This document shows positions 55,561 through 64,000 of a DNA stretch of 64,000 nt, piece by piece. The stretch is taken from positions 1 through 64,000 of the forward strand of contig NZ_JAHBZJ010000001.1 in the NCBI RefSeq assembly GCF_019635455.1, read 5' to 3'. How positions within the stretch are numbered: position 1 is the first letter of the stretch; each line of letters opens with the position of its first letter. A model generated the notes under the pieces. The model saw nothing but the letters and a program-made list of their open reading frames with translations, was not told the DNA's origin and made no database searches. The position numbers and the translations under genes were made by a program. The DNA is from Sphingomonas sp. GTDB taxonomy: Bacteria > Pseudomonadota > Alphaproteobacteria > Sphingomonadales > Sphingomonadaceae.

Positions 55561-57654
55561 ATGCCAGCCCCCGATCTCTCCCGCCTCCTCTCGCCCAAAT
55601 CGGTGGCGATCGTCGGCGCCTCCCCCACCCCCGGCGCGCTGGGTAATTCGGTATTGCGCAATCTTGAGCGGCACGGCTTTTCCGGCGAGATCCATCTGAT
55701 CAATCCCAAGCGTGACGCGATCGACGGCCGCCCCTGCCTGCACTCGATCGACCTGCTGCCCGATGGCGTTGATGCCGCCGTGCTTGCGATTCCCGGCCCG
55801 GGCGTGCTCGCGGCGGTCAGAGCGCTGGCGCAGCGGGGTGTCGGCGCCGCGATCATCTTTTCGGCCGGCTTCGCGGAGGGCGGTGACGAGGGGCTGGCGG
55901 CCCAGGCCGAAGTCGCGCGGATCGCGGCGGAAAGCGGCATGGTGGTGGAAGGCCCGAACTGCCTGGGCATGGTCAATTACGCCGCCGGCGTCCCGTTGAC
56001 CTTTGTCGAGGCGCCGGTGCTCGATCTGGCCGGCAAGCCGGCGGTCGGCATCGTCAGCCAGTCCGGCGCGATGGCGGTCGTGCTGGGAACGACGTTGATG
56101 GCCAGGGGGCTGGGCATCACCCTTTCGGTTTCGACCGGGAACGAGGCCGCGAGCGGCGTCGAGGAGTATGTCGCGCATCTGATCGCCGATCCGGCAACCC
56201 CCGCGATCGCGATGATCGTCGAACAGTTTCGCAAGCCCGCCCGCTTCCTGGCGCTTGCCGAATGCGCGCGCGCCGCGGGCAAGACCATCGTGCTGCTGCA
56301 CCCCGGCACGTCGAGCGCGGCGCGTGAAAGCGCGGCGACCCATACCGGCGCGATGGCCGGTGACTGGCAGTTGATGAAGGCGAAGGTCGAGCGCGCCGGC
56401 GTGGTGCTGGTCGATAGCCTGGAAGCGCTGGGCGATGTGATCGAGATCGCCGTGCGCGCGAAGCCGGTCGGCGCTGGTGGCGCGGCCGTGCTGACCGAAT
56501 CGGGCGCGTTCAAGGCGCTGACGCTGGACCTTGCCGAAACGATCGGCCTCGCGCTGCCGGCAATGTCGGGTGAGACGGCGGCGGCGATGCGCGCCGCGAT
56601 CCCCGATTTCATCCCCCTGTCCAACCCGATGGACCTGACCGCGCAGGCGCTGGTCGATCCCGATCTCTATCGACGGACGCTGATCCCGCTGCTGGCCGAC
56701 GACAATTTCGCCGCGCTGGTGTTCGGGATCATCCAGACCGACCCGGAAACGGCGTCGCGCAAATTTCCGGCGATCATCGACGCGGTGAAGGCGCTCGACC
56801 CGCAAAAGCCGGTGATCTTTGCCGGGATCGACGATGGGGCGGAGGTGCCGGCCGCCTATATCGAGGGGCTGCGCGCGATCGGCGTGCCGTATTTCCCGTC
56901 GCCCGACCGCGCCTTTCGCGCGTTGCGGCACCTGAACCGGCTCGCCGCGCGCGATTTCGCGCGCGCCGGAGCCGCGCCGGTGTCACTCGACCTGCCATCG
57001 GGGGTGATCCCCGAATATCGCGCGAAGCAACTGCTCGGTCCGATCGGCATCCCCTTCCCCGCCGGCGGCTTCGCCGCGACGATCGAGGAGGCAAGGGCGA
57101 TCGCCGCCAGGGTCGGCTATCCCGTCGCGATCAAGGCGCAGTCGGCGGACCTGAGCCACAAGAGCGATGCGGGGGGCGTACTCCTCAACCTCGCCGACGC
57201 GGCGGCGCTGGAACGCGCATGGGTCACGCTGCATCGGAATGTTGCCGCCCATGACGCGGCGATCGCGCTCGACGGCGCTCAGGTCGAGGCGATGGGCCGA
57301 CGCGGCGTCGAACTGATCGTCGGCGCGCGCAACGATCCCGAATGGGGGCCGGTCATCCTGGTCGGGTTCGGCGGCGTGACGGCCGAACTGCTGCGCGATG
57401 TCCGGCTGCTTCCGCCCGATCTGACGCATGACGCGATCGTCGCGGAACTTCGCGCGCTGAAGCAGGGCGCGCTGCTGGACGGCTATCGCGGGTCACCCGC
57501 GCTCGACGTCGATGCGGTGGCGCGGCTGATCGCCGATCTCGGTCGCGTACTCGTGGGAACGCCGTCGATCCGTGAGATCGACCTGAACCCGGTGGTGGTC
57601 CACCCGCGCGGCGACGGCGTGATCGCGCTCGATGCGCTTATTCTGGCGGATTAG
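55561..57654 (+). CDS. ferA: NDP-forming acyl-CoA synthetase, probable feruloyl-CoA synthetase
   Basis: This 697-residue enzyme has the layout of NDP-forming acyl-CoA synthetases: a CoA-binding domain (about 5-130, VAIVGASPTPGALGN), ligase domains with the phosphohistidine loop AATHTGAMAGD, and a C-terminal ATP-grasp domain (from about residue 475, IPEYRAKQLLGPIGIPFPAGG, VAIKAQSADLSHKSDAGGV). FerA of Sphingobium SYK-6 belongs to this class rather than to the AMP-forming ligases. It would activate ferulate and p-coumarate to CoA thioesters. The start at 55561 gives the conserved N-terminus; the frame extends further upstream without similarity. Confidence 0.87.
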   Translation: MPAPDLSRLLSPKSVAIVGASPTPGALGNSVLRNLERHGFSGEIHLINPKRDAIDGRPCLHSIDLLPDGVDAAVLAIPGPGVLAAVRALAQRGVGAAIIFSAGFAEGGDEGLAAQAEVARIAAESGMVVEGPNCLGMVNYAAGVPLTFVEAPVLDLAGKPAVGIVSQSGAMAVVLGTTLMARGLGITLSVSTGNEAASGVEEYVAHLIADPATPAIAMIVEQFRKPARFLALAECARAAGKTIVLLHPGTSSAARESAATHTGAMAGDWQLMKAKVERAGVVLVDSLEALGDVIEIAVRAKPVGAGGAAVLTESGAFKALTLDLAETIGLALPAMSGETAAAMRAAIPDFIPLSNPMDLTAQALVDPDLYRRTLIPLLADDNFAALVFGIIQTDPETASRKFPAIIDAVKALDPQKPVIFAGIDDGAEVPAAYIEGLRAIGVPYFPSPDRAFRALRHLNRLAARDFARAGAAPVSLDLPSGVIPEYRAKQLLGPIGIPFPAGGFAATIEEARAIAARVGYPVAIKAQSADLSHKSDAGGVLLNLADAAALERAWVTLHRNVAAHDAAIALDGAQVEAMGRRGVELIVGARNDPEWGPVILVGFGGVTAELLRDVRLLPPDLTHDAIVAELRALKQGALLDGYRGSPALDVDAVARLIADLGRVLVGTPSIREIDLNPVVVHPRGDGVIALDALILAD

Positions 57655-57712
57655 GATCTGCGTGGCCGCCCCGGTTCGCTGGGTCCAGGCCGGGACGGCA
57701 CGTATCGCGCGC

Positions 57713-58165
57713 CTAGGAAATCTCCGGCTCGCGCCGTTCGATCCGGCCGAGCAGCTCGAGCAGCGTCTCGCGCTCCGCTTCGGTGAACCCGACCAGCATC
57801 TTTTCCTCATGCGCCGCGACCCGGGCAAGCGCATCGGCCAGGGTCGTGCGGCCCTTTGCGGTGATGTGCAGCAGAAAGGCCCGGCGGTCGGCGGGATCGG
57901 TCTTGCGCGTCACCAGCTTGGCGTCGATCAGTTCGTTGATCAGGGCGACCATGTTCGCCCGCTTGATCCCGAGGATGCGTCCCACCGTACCCTGATTGAT
58001 CCCCGGCGCGTCGGATACGGTCGCCAGGATCGCGAACAGGACCTGGCGCATGCCCGTCCCCTCCATCGTCGCGATGAAATCCGCCGCGAACGCCCCCGAC
58101 GCGCGACGGAGATGATAGCCGACGAGCGGGCCGAGCAGGCCGCCCCCAAAATGTTCCTCTGCCAT
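57713..58165 (-). CDS. MarR-family regulator (FerR candidate)
   Basis: This 150-residue MarR protein has LFAILATVSDAPGINQGTVGRILGIKRANMVALINELIDAKLVTRK as the winged-helix core and a wing with TDPADRRAFLL. It lies convergent to ferA, so it may be the regulator of the ferulate genes, which in SYK-6 is a MarR protein (FerR). The neighbouring MarR gene at 51170 is the other candidate. The start is ATG at 58165; the longer frame adds an unlikely Arg-rich leader. Confidence 0.85.
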   Translation of the reverse strand: MAEEHFGGGLLGPLVGYHLRRASGAFAADFIATMEGTGMRQVLFAILATVSDAPGINQGTVGRILGIKRANMVALINELIDAKLVTRKTDPADRRAFLLHITAKGRTTLADALARVAAHEEKMLVGFTEAERETLLELLGRIERREPEIS

Positions 58166-58347
58166 GGACGGATGGAGAGACACATTTTTCCGCACTGCGT
58201 CAATCCGACGGCGTCGGTCGCCCGGCGCCACCGCCATTTCGCGACGGTCCGTTTTCGGTCGCCGTCACGGTCGCGCCTGGCCGCATATCCCGCTAAGGCG
58301 GCGCGTATGTTGAAGTTCGCCGCGCGGCGAAGCGCGGATCGGGAGTG

Positions 58348-59334
58348 ATGATGACAAGACAGCTGGGATGTTCGCGCGTCGCCCCCATCGGCCTGGGCTG
58401 CATGTCGCTCAGCCATGCCTATGGCTCCCCGCCCCCGCGCGCGGCGGCCATTCGCCTGCTCAATCAGGCGCTCGACCTTGGCTACGATCATTTCGACACC
58501 GCGACCCTGTATGGCGACGGACAGAACGAGACCCTGATCGGCGAGGCGATCGGGCATCGCCGTGACGCATTCTTCCTCGCCTCGAAATGCGGAATGGGGA
58601 TGGTCGATGGAAAGCGGGTCATCGACGGGCGTCCCGCCACGTTGCGGGCGCAGATCGACGCCAGCCTGAAGCGGCTGGGGACCGATCGCATCGACCTCTA
58701 TTATCTCCACCGCTGGGACAGATCGGTGCCGATCGAGGACTCGGTGGGTGCGCTTGGCGAGATGGTGCGGGCCGGAAAGGTGCTGGCGATCGGCCTGAGC
58801 GAAGTGTCCGCGCCGACCCTGCGCCGGGCGCACGCCGTCCATCCGATCGCGGCGGTCCAGAGCGAATATTCGCTATGGTCGCGCAATGCCGAGCTTGGCA
58901 TCCTCGATACGACGCGCGAACTCGGCACCGCGCTCGTCGCCTTCTCTCCGGTCGCGCGCGGATTTCTCGCCGGGGGCATCGACAGTCCCGACACGCTGGA
59001 ACCCGGCGACATCCGGCGCGCCATGCCCCGGTTCGAAGCCGGAAATTTCGCGCGCAACCTCAACCTTTTATCCAAATTCCGGGCGATCGCCGCTGGCCTC
59101 GACCGCACGCCCGCGCACCTGTGCCTGGGATGGCTGCTGGCGCGCGGGGAGCATGTGCTGCCGATTCCCGGCACCACCTCCCCTGCGCACCTTGCGGAGA
59201 ATGCGGCGACCCCGCCATCTCCGCTGGCTGCGGAGGTCGTCGCCGAACTCGATCGGCTGTTCGATCCGGCTGCGATCGCCGGACCACGCTATCCGGCGGC
59301 GACCCAGGCGGAAATCGATACCGAACAATTCTAG
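58348..59334 (+). CDS. Aldo-keto reductase
   Basis: This 328-residue (beta/alpha)8 reductase shows the catalytic tetrad regions DTATLYGDGQNE (Asp, Tyr), FLASKCGMG (Lys) and YYLHRWD (His), and the late NADP-binding IPGTTSPAHLAEN. It reduces aldehydes or ketones with NADPH, with broad possible substrates. GTG 58345, ATG 58348 and ATG 58351 are adjacent candidate starts behind CGGGAG. The 253 bases after it (59335-59587) hold no supported gene except a possible N-terminal extension of the next kinase. Confidence 0.87.
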   Translation: MMTRQLGCSRVAPIGLGCMSLSHAYGSPPPRAAAIRLLNQALDLGYDHFDTATLYGDGQNETLIGEAIGHRRDAFFLASKCGMGMVDGKRVIDGRPATLRAQIDASLKRLGTDRIDLYYLHRWDRSVPIEDSVGALGEMVRAGKVLAIGLSEVSAPTLRRAHAVHPIAAVQSEYSLWSRNAELGILDTTRELGTALVAFSPVARGFLAGGIDSPDTLEPGDIRRAMPRFEAGNFARNLNLLSKFRAIAAGLDRTPAHLCLGWLLARGEHVLPIPGTTSPAHLAENAATPPSPLAAEVVAELDRLFDPAAIAGPRYPAATQAEIDTEQF

Positions 59335-59587
59335 CGCCAGAGGATCGGCGACGCCTCGCCCGGCAAAATCGTCGCGGGACCTATCCGACGTTATATTTAC
59401 AGCGCGCAGACGCAATGCGACCTTATCCGCCAGCGCCGGTCCCCGGCCAATCCGGTCGCATGAGCGGTCGCAGCGGAGCCATCAAATGTCCGGGAACAGC
59501 GGTTCGGCCGGCGAGATGCGCGGCGATGATTGCCCACCGCATGACGATCTGCGAGACGTTTTCCCGGCTGCGGTGAGACGATCGGCG

Positions 59588-61231
59588 ATGCGACAGGCAA
59601 ATCATCAGCGATCCGGTCGCGTGATCTCGCTCGGCCGGCTCGCGCTGGCGGCGGTGTTCCTCGCCTGCATCACCTTTCTGCCGTCGCCGTTCGACGACGC
59701 CTATGGCAAGTCCGTATTCTACCTGATCGCGGGCTACACGCTTTTGGCGATCGCCTATCTGGCGCTGACCTGGCGCGACTGGTGGGTCGAACATGCGACG
59801 GGCGTTGCCGCGCATGCCATCGACATCGCGGTGTTCACGCTGACGGTCCTGCTGACCGAGGGGTTCAGCAGCCCTTTTTTCAGCTTCTTCACCTTTCTGC
59901 TGCTCAGCGCGATGATCCGCTGGGGATGGCGCGGCACCGCGGTGACGGGAATGCTGGTCCTGCTGCTCTATTTCGGTGCGGGCGCGCTCGCCATGGTGAT
60001 GGGGACCGGCGACCTGGAAATCAGCCGGGTGGTCTTCCGCGTAACCAATCTCATGGTGCTGCCGCTGCTGCTCATCTGGTTCGGCATCAACCAGGGCGAC
60101 CGGCCGACCGGTGAGATCGAACTGGCTGGCCCCGGCCCCGCCCTGGCCGGCCCGCCGCCCTTGCGTGAGGCACTCGAACATGTGCGCCACTTCACCGACG
60201 CTCAGGCCGTCCGCTTGCTGTATTCCGAAGCCGACGAACCCTGGCAGCGGCTGTTGACGCTCACCGCCGACGGGTATCGCGAACAACAGCTCGACCCCGG
60301 TGAGATCGAACCCTCGGTGACGCCGGAACTCGATAATGCCTTCTTCATCTTCGATAGCGGGCGACGGCGCGCGCTTCGCCGGGAGGGGACCCGTGCGCGA
60401 CGCCTTCGTCCAGGGGAGGCGCCGGTGGCGGCACCGCTGCTGGCGGACATGCCCATTGCGAGCGGCCTGTCCTTTCCGGTCCGTTCCGAACTGTATGAAG
60501 GGCGATTTTTCGTCTTCGGCGTTCCCGGGCTTTGCGCGGATGATCTGCGCGCCGGCGAACGCCTGGCGGAAACGGTATCGCGCGCGCTCGAACACCGGTC
60601 GCTGATGAGCTTTCACGAGGAGCGGACCGCCACCCGCACCCGCCTCGCCTTTTCCCGCGATCTGCACGACGGCGTCGTTCAGCTGCTCGCCGGAACGGCG
60701 CTTCGGCTGGAGGGCGTGAAGCGTGCCGCAGCGGCCGGGCGCCCGGTCGATGAGGATGTCAGCAACCTTCAGGCGGAGCTTTCGGCCGAACAACGCGCGC
60801 TCCGGCGCCTGATGGGTCGCATGCGCGCGGATGTACCGGCCGATCGCATCGTCGATCTGGACGGGTCGGTCGCCGAGCTGATCGCGCGCATGGCGCGCCA
60901 GTGGCCCGTGCGCTTCGAATTCGAAGGCGCACGCGGCCTTCTGGCCCCCGCGACGATCGCGCACGAAATCCACCAGCTTCTGCGCGAGGCGATCGCCAAT
61001 GCCGTGCGCCATGGCGGTGCCGACCGGATCAGCATCGTCATGGCGCACGCGTCCGGCACGCTCACCACCCGCGTCAGCGACAGCGGTTCGGGCTTCGATC
61101 CCGCGCTGGGCGGGGCGATCCCATGGTCGCTGGAGGAGCGCGTTCGCGCGCTGGGCGGGACCATTCGCGTCGAGAGCGATTCGACGGGATCGCGTATCGC
61201 CTTCTCCCTGCCCGTGGAGCTTGCCACATGA
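59588..61231 (+). CDS. Membrane sensor histidine kinase (HisKA_3 / NarL type)
   Basis: This 547-residue sensor kinase has five or six membrane helices in about residues 13-165, a cytoplasmic GAF-like region (about 190-340), the HisKA_3 dimerisation domain with phosphorylated His360 (SRDLHDGVVQLLAG) and a HATPase domain with REAIANAVRHGG and SDSGSGFDP. It would phosphorylate the response regulator whose gene overlaps its stop. The signal is unknown. The start is uncertain: in-frame ATGs at 59486 and 59516 would add a polar extension. Confidence 0.88.
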   Translation: MRQANHQRSGRVISLGRLALAAVFLACITFLPSPFDDAYGKSVFYLIAGYTLLAIAYLALTWRDWWVEHATGVAAHAIDIAVFTLTVLLTEGFSSPFFSFFTFLLLSAMIRWGWRGTAVTGMLVLLLYFGAGALAMVMGTGDLEISRVVFRVTNLMVLPLLLIWFGINQGDRPTGEIELAGPGPALAGPPPLREALEHVRHFTDAQAVRLLYSEADEPWQRLLTLTADGYREQQLDPGEIEPSVTPELDNAFFIFDSGRRRALRREGTRARRLRPGEAPVAAPLLADMPIASGLSFPVRSELYEGRFFVFGVPGLCADDLRAGERLAETVSRALEHRSLMSFHEERTATRTRLAFSRDLHDGVVQLLAGTALRLEGVKRAAAAGRPVDEDVSNLQAELSAEQRALRRLMGRMRADVPADRIVDLDGSVAELIARMARQWPVRFEFEGARGLLAPATIAHEIHQLLREAIANAVRHGGADRISIVMAHASGTLTTRVSDSGSGFDPALGGAIPWSLEERVRALGGTIRVESDSTGSRIAFSLPVELAT

Positions 61232-61857
61232 CCCGCCTGCTGATCGCCGACGACCATCCGATCATGATTTCCGGCCTGCAAGCCGCGCTTCGCGACACCG
61301 GGTTCGATATCGTGACGACCGCGAGCACCGGCGAAGAGGCGCTGGCGCGGCTCGACGCGCGGATCGACATCATCATCCTGGATCTGCGCATGCCCGGAAT
61401 GAACGGGATCGAGGTGCTGCGCACGCTGCGCGATCGCGCGGACCCGCGTCCGGTGGTGCTGCTCACCGCAGAGCTTTCCGACAGCCTGTTGCTCGACGCA
61501 CTGGCGCTGCGGGTGAACGGCATCGTGCTCAAGGACCGGGCGCAGGAATCGCTCATCACCTGCCTGGAGCGGGTGCGTGGCGGCGAGCAATCGATCGACC
61601 CGGACCTGCTCAGGCACGCGCGCGAGGTCACCGAACGGCTGGAACGGGAGGCCGATCCGCTCGCCGCGCTCAGCCGGCGGGAACGCGAGATCGCGGGGCA
61701 TATCGCCAAGGGCCAGCGCAACCGCGAGATCGCCGAGCACCTCGGGATCACCGAAGGCACGGTGAAACTGTATCTGCACCGCATCTATGGCAAGCTGAAC
61801 GTCACCAGCCGCATCGAACTGGCGCTCATCACACGCGGCATTTTCGAGGACGAATAG
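61228..61857 (+). CDS. LuxR/NarL-type response regulator
   Basis: This 209-residue regulator has a receiver domain (phosphorylated Asp52 in IIILDLRMPG, acidic pocket ADDHP) and a C-terminal LuxR helix-turn-helix at about residues 145-200 (LSRREREIAGHIAKGQRNREIAEHLGITEGTVKLY). ATGA overlap with the kinase gene makes the pair certain. No target can be read from the window. Confidence 0.93.
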   Translation: MTRLLIADDHPIMISGLQAALRDTGFDIVTTASTGEEALARLDARIDIIILDLRMPGMNGIEVLRTLRDRADPRPVVLLTAELSDSLLLDALALRVNGIVLKDRAQESLITCLERVRGGEQSIDPDLLRHAREVTERLEREADPLAALSRREREIAGHIAKGQRNREIAEHLGITEGTVKLYLHRIYGKLNVTSRIELALITRGIFEDE

Positions 61858-61893
61858 CGGCCGACCGGCGAGGCGGCGTCCGGCTCCGTCCCC

Positions 61894-62829
61894 TTACGCG
61901 CCGGCGGCCGTCAACCGATCAAGCTGTTCGGCAGTCAGGGTCAGATCCCATCCGCCGATCAGCGTGTCCAGCTGTTCGACGCTGGTCGCGCTGGCGATCG
62001 GCGCGACGACGCCGGGTTGCGCGCGAAGCCAGGCCAGCGCGATCTGCGGCAGGCCGGCGCCGGTTTCCGCCGCCACGGCGTCCATCGCCGCGAGCACATC
62101 GCGGCCCTTGCCGTCCAGCAGCGCCCGTACATCGCTTCCGCGCACGCTTTTCTCCAGGTCCGATGCGTCGCGATATTTGCCGGTAAGGAAACCGGCGGCG
62201 AGGCCGTAATAGGGCAGCACTCCGATATTATGCTGTACGCACAGGTCCTGAAGCTCCCCCTCGAACCGGTGGCGGCGCACCAGATTATATTCGGGTTGCA
62301 GCGCGCGATAATGCGGCAGCCCGTCGCGCGCCGCGATGTCGAGCGCGGATTTGAGGCGGGCCGCGGAAAAGTTGGACGCGGCGATATTCCTGACCTTTCC
62401 GGCGTCGATCAGCTTGCCGAATGCCGCCAGTACCTCTTCCTGCGGCACATCCTCGTCATCCTTGTGCGCATAATAGAGGTCGATGGTTTCGACGCCCAGC
62501 CGACGGAGCGACGCGTCGCACGCCGCCGCGATACGGGCGGGAGCCAGCTTCTCGCCCCCCTCGCCGGGCAGCATGCCGACCTTGGTCGCGACAGCGATCC
62601 GCTTGCCACGCGCCTTCATCCACTCGCCGATGATCGTTTCGGATTCGCCGCCGCGATGGCCGTCCACCCAGGCGGAGTAGACGTCGGCGGTATCGACCAG
62701 CGTGCCGCCGGCATCGGCGAAGCGGTCAAGCAGCGCAAAGCTGGTCTCACGGTCGGCCGTCCAGCCAAAGACGTTGCCGCCGAACACCATCGGCGGGGTG
62801 TGAAGATCGGTAACGCCGATGGCGCGCAT
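61894..62829 (-). CDS. Aldo-keto reductase
   Basis: This 311-residue aldo-keto reductase has DTADVYSAWVDGHRGGESE (Asp, Tyr), VATKVGM (Lys) and YYAHKDDEDVPQEE (His), and ends with ASATSVEQLDTLIGGWDLTLT. It differs from the AKR at 58348 and resembles the YghZ/IolS-type group. The gene is convergent with the response regulator gene, 36 bases apart. The substrate is unknown. Confidence 0.88.
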   Translation of the reverse strand: MRAIGVTDLHTPPMVFGGNVFGWTADRETSFALLDRFADAGGTLVDTADVYSAWVDGHRGGESETIIGEWMKARGKRIAVATKVGMLPGEGGEKLAPARIAAACDASLRRLGVETIDLYYAHKDDEDVPQEEVLAAFGKLIDAGKVRNIAASNFSAARLKSALDIAARDGLPHYRALQPEYNLVRRHRFEGELQDLCVQHNIGVLPYYGLAAGFLTGKYRDASDLEKSVRGSDVRALLDGKGRDVLAAMDAVAAETGAGLPQIALAWLRAQPGVVAPIASATSVEQLDTLIGGWDLTLTAEQLDRLTAAGA

Positions 62830-62832
62830 GGT

Positions 62833-63051
62833 TTATTCCTCGGCTGACGGAGTCTGGGCAGGTTGCGGGGCGCCGGCGTCCGTTTGCGGGTCGGGCGATT
62901 GCGCGTCAGGCGCGGTCGCGTTGACGTCCAGCGTATCGGCTGCGGCGTTCAGTTGCGCGGCCTCCCCCGCCGTCACCCCGGTCGAATCGTCGGTCCCGTC
63001 GCATGCCGTCAGCAGCAACAGCGTCAGCGGAAGCATCAACATCGCGCGCAT
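62833..63051 (-). CDS. Small lipoprotein
   Basis: This 72-residue protein has a lipoprotein signal ending in LLTAC (Cys17), then a low-complexity Ala/Asp/Pro/Gln-rich tail. It would be a membrane-anchored, largely unstructured protein. It ends 4 bases before the aldo-keto reductase start, which may mean co-transcription. I recognise no family. Confidence 0.7.
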   Translation of the reverse strand: MRAMLMLPLTLLLLTACDGTDDSTGVTAGEAAQLNAAADTLDVNATAPDAQSPDPQTDAGAPQPAQTPSAEE

Positions 63052-63104
63052 CGAGTCTATCCGGTAAAAGGGGAGCCGCCCGGATCCGGACGGCTCCGCC
63101 GAGC

Positions 63105-63380
63105 TTATTTCTTGAGTTCGGTTTCCGCCGCGTCGGCGGCATTATCGACCTTGTCCGCGCCCGAATCGATCGCGTTACCGGCACGGTCGATGGCGTTCTC
63201 TGCGGAACCCAGCGCGCGGTCGGTCGCCGATTCGACGTCATTGGCGGCTTCGGTCATCGTCGCATTGGCATCGGCACCCACGGCCTCGGCCGCCTCTGCG
63301 GTTTCATTCTGCGCCTTTTCGCTGCATGCGGCCAGGCCAAGCGCGGCGACGGCGGCGAGCGGAAGAAGGACTCGTTTCAT
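63105..63380 (-). CDS. Small lipoprotein with Ala-rich helical repeats
   Basis: This 91-residue protein has a lipoprotein signal with lipobox LAAC (Cys19). The mature part is built of short amphipathic Ala/Asp/Asn repeats (TEAANDVESATDRALG, ENAIDRAGNAIDSGAD), of the kind seen in LEA-like or entericidin-neighbour envelope proteins. It may act in desiccation or envelope stress, which is inference. The ATG at 63380 gives the signal peptide. Confidence 0.78.
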   Translation of the reverse strand: MKRVLLPLAAVAALGLAACSEKAQNETAEAAEAVGADANATMTEAANDVESATDRALGSAENAIDRAGNAIDSGADKVDNAADAAETELKK

Positions 63381-63473
63381 GCAATCTCCTATCGGTTGCG
63401 GTGCGCCCGTTCCGGCGCGCGCGGGAGCCAGTCTAGGGTCGGAGCGCGCCGACGGCAATCGCCGCCCGACAGC

Positions 63474-63517
63474 CCTTCCCCCGGCCTTCCCCCGGCCTTC
63501 CCCCGGCCTTCCCCCGG
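63474..63517. repeat. Four tandem 11-bp units
   Basis: CCTTCCCCCGG is repeated four times without error between the small lipoprotein gene and the ArsR-type gene. It is probably a slippage-prone tandem repeat; no hairpin or coding role is seen. Confidence 0.8.
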
Positions 63518-63563
63518 TTCCCGCTGTCCAACGAACACGATCCCGAACGGTTTCGTTGACGCC

Positions 63564-63583
63564 ATATAAAGATATCTTTATAT
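63564..63583. promoter_or_regulatory. Perfect 20-bp palindrome operator
   Basis: ATATAAAGAT and its exact complement meet without spacer, 33 bases upstream of the ArsR-type gene. A perfect AT-rich palindrome in GC-rich DNA is strong evidence for a dimeric regulator site, most simply the product of the gene that follows. Confidence 0.8.
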
Positions 63584-63616
63584 CTTTCAGCGAGTATCGT
63601 TGCTAGGCCCGCCCGC

Positions 63617-64000
63617 ATGAAGATCGCCCTTGAAAGCTTCCGCGCCCTCGCGGATTCGACGCGGCTGCGCATCGTCGCGCTGTTGCGCTCGATGGAGCTT
63701 TCGGTCGGCGAACTGGCGCAGGTACTGGGCCAGAGCCAGCCCCGCGTTTCCCGGCACGTCAAGATTCTGTGCGACGCCGGCCTGGCGGAGCGCCGCAAGG
63801 AAGGAAGCTGGGTCTTCGTCGCGCTGGGCGATCCCGATCGCATTGCGCCCGTGCTTGCCGCGATGGATGCATGGGGGGCGAACGAATCCGATCATTGGGC
63901 GGTCGCCGACAGCGCACGGCTCGCCGCCGTCCGCGCCGATCGCGCCGCCGCCGCCGCCGAATGGTTCGAAACCCATGCCGGCGAATGGGATGCGATCCGG
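63617..64000 (+). CDS. ArsR-family regulator, probable fusion to a methyltransferase (3' end outside the window)
   Basis: The visible 128 residues hold an ArsR winged-helix domain (FRALADSTRLRIVALLRSMELSVGELAQVLGQSQPRVSRHVKIL) and continue with AEWFETHAGEWDAIR, the usual lead-in to the SAM-dependent methyltransferase domain of ArsR-methyltransferase fusions. No metal-binding Cys pair typical of ArsR/SmtB is seen in the recognition region. Such fusions often precede methionine-cycle genes (metF, metH), and the upstream palindrome would be an autoregulatory site. The gene is cut by the window edge. Confidence 0.85.
   Translation, partial: MKIALESFRALADSTRLRIVALLRSMELSVGELAQVLGQSQPRVSRHVKILCDAGLAERRKEGSWVFVALGDPDRIAPVLAAMDAWGANESDHWAVADSARLAAVRADRAAAAAEWFETHAGEWDAIR

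Noticed and set aside
57655..57712. Terminator between ferA and the convergent marR
   Set aside because: No stem longer than a few bases could be found by eye in the 58-base gap.

Overview
The window reads as a chromosome segment of a high-GC alphaproteobacterium of the Sphingomonadales (Sphingomonas/Sphingobium/Novosphingobium type). The basis is the protocatechuate 4,5-cleavage (lig) gene set, a feruloyl-CoA synthetase of the NDP-forming type, TonB-dependent uptake, pspABC and the overall codon style. The genus cannot be fixed from the sequence alone. Coding density is high.

Layout. (1) 1-3522: a phage-shock locus, pspA-pspB-pspC behind a well-formed sigma-54 promoter, followed by six more very small membrane-anchored coiled-coil proteins. 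(2) 3693-6471: housekeeping genes (SufE, a PepSY membrane protein, a 2Fe-2S protein, a J-domain protein) and tRNA-Glu(CTC). (3) About 6900-39020: a catabolic island. A ten-gene minus-strand operon (16618 down to 6906) is divergent from a five-gene plus-strand operon (16847-21359). Next come a four-gene minus-strand operon (25941-21394), a TetR regulator divergent from a GMC oxidoreductase, four clustered sulfatases, an exported amidohydrolase and a TonB receptor. (4) About 39040-39535: debris of a decayed TonB receptor and a decayed Tat-type reading frame. (5) 39601-57654: a lignin-monomer cluster covering p-hydroxybenzoate, ferulate, vanillin and vanillate to protocatechuate, then the 4,5-cleavage pathway to pyruvate and oxaloacetate. 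(6) 57713-64000: a MarR regulator, two aldo-keto reductases, a two-component system, two small lipoproteins and a truncated ArsR-type regulator behind a perfect palindrome.

The most interesting part is the island in region 3. It carries two pairs made of a xylose-isomerase-like TIM-barrel protein and a DUF6379-type small subunit, the known architecture of C-glycoside deglycosidases. They sit with a Tat-exported two-component GMC dehydrogenase, a Gfo/Idh/MocA oxidoreductase, ring hydroxylation and extradiol cleavage enzymes, five Cys-type sulfatases and their formylglycine-generating enzyme. I recognise no glycoside hydrolase or polysaccharide lyase. The inference is a pathway that desulfates an aryl (C-)glycoside, removes its sugar by 3-oxidation and elimination, and cleaves the aromatic aglycone. 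At least six copies of one imperfect inverted repeat (half-site GTTCTAAT, 4-nt spacer) lie in the island's promoters, several overlapping TTGAC(A/C) promoters. This suggests that the island is one regulon of the TetR protein at 26043-26699.

In region 5, the FerA, FerB and vanillin dehydrogenase candidates would convert ferulate to vanillate. A Rieske oxygenase could demethylate vanillate and PobA would hydroxylate 4-hydroxybenzoate. LigAB, LigC, LigI, LigU, LigJ and LigK would complete the route. No partner reductase for the Rieske oxygenase is present in the window.
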